In this document: positions 60,367-64,000 of the stretch, in pieces | Layout of the letters: each line of letters opens with the position of its first letter | Numbering within the stretch: the stretch's first letter is position 1 | DNA from: Ophiodon elongatus | Lineage: Eukaryota; Chordata; Actinopteri; Perciformes; Hexagrammidae | Direction of reading: 5' to 3' | Length of the DNA: 64,000 nt | Assembly: GCA_016806645.1 (NCBI GenBank) | Contig: JACSYO010001998.1 | Coordinates: forward strand, 186,001 to 250,000 | Made by a program: the position numbers and the translations under genes | Notes under the pieces: model-generated | Databases searched by the model: none | Told to the model about the DNA's origin: nothing | Seen by the model: only the letters and a program-made list of their open reading frames with translations

Positions 60367-61939
60367 AAATTATTTTTTAAATCGTACCTTTTACATACAA
60401 AAGCTCAAAGTACTTGACAGTAGAATAAAACAAAGTGATTGGACCAACTTCAAGTTGTTTAATTATCAGGCCGATTTTTTGAAAGATTCAAACTCATCTG
60501 ATTTGCTGGAAACTCTGGACACTAAGCAGGCCCATACCAGGCATACTCACTCATAAGTTTCAGCATCCTAGCTGCAAGTTAAGGTCCCCCAAAACAGTCC
60601 CAAATGGCTTAGTTGACACATGTATAAATAGCCATAATATCTTAAATATTGGTCTCAGAGACCCCAGATTTTGGACAGATATTGTGGATGGGTCCTACAA
60701 TGAGGTCACATCATCAAACTCTAAAGCATCTAGGAGAGTTAATGGTTGCTCAAAATTCCTAAAATAGGATGGTGTCAGGGTTGACGTGACACCCTCTGAA
60801 GAAGTTGGTCAGACTGGAGCAATTTTTTTTTTCTGAACTTTTCAGAGCCCTGTTTTTTTTAATATGTTGTAGCCATGCCCAAATGTGGCACATTCATGTT
60901 GGTTGGCACTCTACAACTTAGCACGCCTGAGTGGGAGGCGGGACACGTCGCCTACATTTCATGAGGAAAATTAAAATGAATGGAAAATACCCAAATGTCA
61001 CTCCTTCAAACGGTCATAACTTCTCAGAAAATAGTTAAAACTTTTTGAAAATTGCATGAAACATTCCCTTTGACTTGAATCAGCACATTAAGCAACACGT
61101 CTGCAGACCCTCTGGAAAGCTCTCTTTCAGGAACGTCCTAATGAGCTAAAACCAACTGATCCTTGAAGAGTGTCCTCTGTTGTCCTCCATAAGTCAATGT
61201 TATGAAAACAAGTCATTTAGAAGCATCCAGTGATAACCGTGATCTCCCCTTGTGCTTAATTTGGCCTTTTTGGGACCTTTTGGGTGCCTGCACATCCGGT
61301 ACCATAACTGATGTGTCCATGGTTGAAGGTGGCACTATACGGTGATAACTGACCCTTTCCATGTTTTCCATTGAAAGTTATACCTAAATGGCAGAAAACG
61401 TCCCATTTGGAAGTCGGTGTCAAAAATGACTTGATGTCATCCTCCTCAGGATTTCCCATTCCGGTACTTTTGGAGCCCCAAATGGCAGTTTGTCTCCATC
61501 ATCCGAAAGGGATGTAGGCGAATCGGTAAAAACAGTCAGCACACAATTTTTTTTATTTGGGACATTTCGGGGACATTCCCTTACCGGCCGTAGAAGGTGA
61601 AAAAAAAATAGCTTTCTGGGTTATTTTAGGCACATTTCCCTGCTGCTCAGGTAACGGGGCAACCCAGCGCATTCCTTTTGGCCGCCTTTGACAAAAAGGT
61701 CTTGCTTCGTAGATCTAAATCTGTCACACATGTTAACTCCCTGGAAAACCTAACCAGTGTAACCTTTGTTCCCTATTCCAGCCGCCAGTCAGCCTTTTGA
61801 ACACTTAATACTAGATTGTGTGTTCGTTACCTCATTCTAGGTCTGCTGCCGTTTCCCTCCTTACAGTAGGGTGTCAAACTACCCGTTATCCAGCTGCATA
61901 CCCATTGTGCAGGATAGCTCAAATAAATGTACTGGGTTC

Positions 61940-62330
61940 CATAATTGGTCAGTTTTGGAGAGCAGGCAGCAGAGGAAAGACCCAAACAGACAAAGCAGGC
62001 AGCTTGTGCTGTTGAATTATTAAATATTCAAATAAATAAATAAAATCAGGCAGACCACAAAAACCAGATGCAAAAGAGAAGGTTACAGGCAAACAGCGAG
62101 CAAAAACTCTACAGCGATGAAAGAAGAACCACACGACTAACAGCGAAAAGACACGACTATAAATACACAAGAATGTTTGGAAGACATCGGGCAGGCTGAA
62201 AGCTGATTGGTGGGAGAAAACAAAGGCAGCGGAGCAAGGCTGACGAGACTACCACAACACAGCTGATCCACAGAAACAAGGAGGGAAAACCACCTGCACA
62301 GGAAGTCAAACAAATGAATGCAACTGTTCC
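61940..62330 (-). mobile_element. LTR-like fragment
   Basis: On the minus strand: TGTTTCTGTGGATCAGC, then GTGTATTTATAGTCG (TATA-like) and a T-rich stretch to TTTGTCTGTTTGGGTC near the end. This is the composition and order of a fish LTR. Boundaries and class are uncertain. Confidence 0.35.
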
Positions 62331-63309
62331 TTCTGTATTCAGCAGTTGTAGCTATTTAAGTTGAATAAACTTTTTGCCCTTTCACTGTTTGTGTAACACC
62401 TCGTTGGCCTCTGCTCCAACTGCATTCCTTAATTAATGACACTTCACCTATTATTAGTTATACTTTTATCGTGTACATCCAATTCAACTGCTCTGATCAG
62501 GACATGTTTAAAAATGCAAACAGCCCCTAAAAAGAAAGCAAAACTATTAAATTAATAAACATTCTGTTACACAAATTGGCTGCATTTTATTGTCATATAG
62601 ACAGACAGGAGTGTGTTTGTGTGCATATACTTGTCACATTAGGAATTGAATTAATAGTAAATATGCAAGTTGTCACGAGCACGGTTATGCTAATTTGACA
62701 GTGATCATAAAATACAGGGGTATAGAAAAACAATGGACAGCAGCTGTCGCCGTGACATATCCATGTCATATTTAATAACTTCTGCTCCGAGTGACAGCTC
62801 CAAGTCAAGGATGTCTCATCGTGTTAAACGCCCCTTTTTCCTCGACACCTCTCCCTGCGTCTCTTCCTTGCCCCCTCTGCTCGCATCTCAGGTGGGAGGG
62901 ACTAAGGCGCGAGGAGAGGAGGGGTGGACAGCGTCAAGGAAAGGAAACGAGGATGTACAAACTGGGAAATGAGAAAGGCCTCTTACCGACCCGTTAAAGT
63001 GAACCGTAATCTAAAGCGCTTCCCTCTCAGAGAACTGATCCAGGAACTGAAGGACACTCTCTCGACCTTTGCTGTACGCTAAGTGATGCTCCAAAACGTG
63101 TTTGAACAAATGCTATCAGTTACACAGTTGTTAGAATCCATTCCAGCTCCCTTTAACACTTGTTTTTCTCTTCTCATCTGTCTTAGTAACTGATGATTAT
63201 GTACTGCCGCGCTCGCGGTAAACACAGTAAGTCGCAGCGGATAAGACATTCGTTGAAATACCTCAAATATAAAATGCAAATGAGCTACTTGAAGCTCATC
63301 CTCCTGTTG
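62331..63309. other. Non-coding, unassigned
   Basis: No clear exon. A block after cgcttccctctcag at 63028-63082 gives ELIQELKDTLSTFAVR and a stop, too short to call. Confidence 0.25.
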
Positions 63310-63355
63310 CGCTAGCTGTAAGTCGCTCTGGATAACAGCATCAGCTAAAGTCCTA
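63310..63355 (+). repeat. Retroposon tail motif
   Basis: gtaagtcgctctggataaca followed by gcatcagctaaag is the ubiquitous fish GTAAGTCGCTTTGGATAAAA-type tail, here isolated. Confidence 0.45.
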
Positions 63356-63600
63356 AAATTCAAATGTAGAAACAGCCATAAAACCCCTTTGCTCTCCTGA
63401 GTGACACACAGCTTATCTGTGCTCATAGAAGCCACAGTGACTTATAAAATAAACATTAGTCACAGCTATAGATGAATGCACTTTCCTCCCTTTCCTTCTT
63501 TTTAAAAGTTTTGGAAGACCACAAGGTGGTGCGCGCACAAACACATTTATTCCCTTTTATGTCTTCCTAACCCAGTTGTTCACAACTTCTCCATACCCTG

Positions 63601-64000
63601 TGTTAAGGTTAAATGGAAAAAGCTCCTAAAGCAATTGTTTTATGCCATTATTTTGTTTTCATAATTGGTATGTTTAAACTATTTCATAATCAGTGTGTTT
63701 AGACTATTTCATACTTAGTGTTTTAAAACTAATTTATAATAACCGTATGCTTAAATTATATTATGGTTACCGTGTGTAAGTTATGCCACAGCAGTTAGAT
63801 ACAATGCATTGTGCGATCGGGGGAGATCCTTTGAAACCTGAAGCAGAACAGGCAACAGGAGGACGTACTAAAACGGCAACGACACGGGACGGTGGAAGGA
63901 CCCCGCCGCAACGCAGAGACAGACGACGAGGACTTGGAAGGAGGATAAAAGGACGGGAGAGGGATGTGACTTCTGGGGCGCACAAGACGGCAGCGAACTG
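63601..64000 (+). repeat. Second copy of the structured element, runs off the window
   Basis: gttaaggttaaatggaaaaa, gctcctaaagcaattgtttt, then degenerate units (aactatttcataatcagtgt) to about 63780 match the reverse complement of 34084-34300. aacaggaggacgtactaaaa resembles the complement of the 33860-33890 section. The 25-bp array is absent from this copy. Confidence 0.6.

Larger units (their letters stand above)
58463..61939. other. Non-coding, unassigned
   Basis: Unique AT-rich DNA to 59.8 kb, the SINE pieces, then about 1.5 kb (60.4-61.9 kb) of unclassified sequence without coding frames. Confidence 0.3.

Overview
The window looks like gene-poor nuclear DNA from a teleost fish. The evidence is the mix of old repeats: fragments of L2-like and RTE-like LINEs, tRNA-derived SINE pieces, a hAT element with a clear target-site duplication, LTR-like pieces carrying AATAAA, many CA/GA/TA microsatellites and several dispersed repeat families I recognise from fish genomes. 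Introns with GT..AG borders confirm a eukaryote. I cannot name the species. All family names come from recognising motifs by eye; no search was run.

Only two loci have a convincing coding signal, and they are related. Locus A (minus strand, about 18.98 down to 12.84 kb) is a broken gene. In transcription order it has the C-terminal part of a SET methyltransferase domain, short acidic exons (three of them tandem duplicates sharing acceptor context), a large exon with two C2H2/C2HC-like fingers followed by a tyrosine-recombinase-like region ending at an HRREGEV motif, and a last exon with a compact VPGK-type (Myb/SANT-like) domain. Two frameshifts in the large exon, a third in a duplicated exon and the loss of the recombinase C-terminal half mark it as a pseudogene or decaying copy. 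Locus B (plus strand, 54.23 to 57.90 kb) can be read as an intact eight-exon gene. Every junction keeps phase and the coding total is 1143 nt (380 codons plus stop). It has an N-terminal zinc-finger-like region, an acidic and coiled-coil centre, a basic stretch and the same VPGK-type C-terminal domain as locus A. Two more exon-like blocks with duplicated acceptors follow it at 58.1 to 58.5 kb.

Layout: 0-12.8 kb holds repeats and microsatellites (LTR-like piece at 1.5 kb, L2-like LINE remnant at 7.4-7.7 kb, dispersed repeat at 8.8 kb, purine-rich tract at 10.3-11 kb). 12.8-19 kb is locus A. 19-54 kb is mostly repeats and unassigned DNA: a U2 snRNA pseudogene at 21.4 kb, a probable solo LTR at 22.0-22.5 kb, a second purine tract at 23.6-24.3 kb, an inverted pair of unknown repeats at 25.9/33.0 kb, an element with two tandem arrays at 33.8-34.3 kb (relative at 63.6-64.0 kb), an L2-like LINE at 35.9-36.85 kb, and an RTE-like LINE split by a 1056-bp hAT element at 41.2-42.9 kb. 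54.2-58.5 kb is locus B. 58.5-64 kb is repeats and unassigned DNA. A few unique, balanced-composition stretches (29.3-29.6, 35.1-35.4, 49.1-49.3 kb) are candidates for conserved non-coding elements.

The most interesting thing here is the pair of loci sharing the VPGK domain: one a decayed SET-finger-recombinase composite, the other an apparently intact gene of a different layout.
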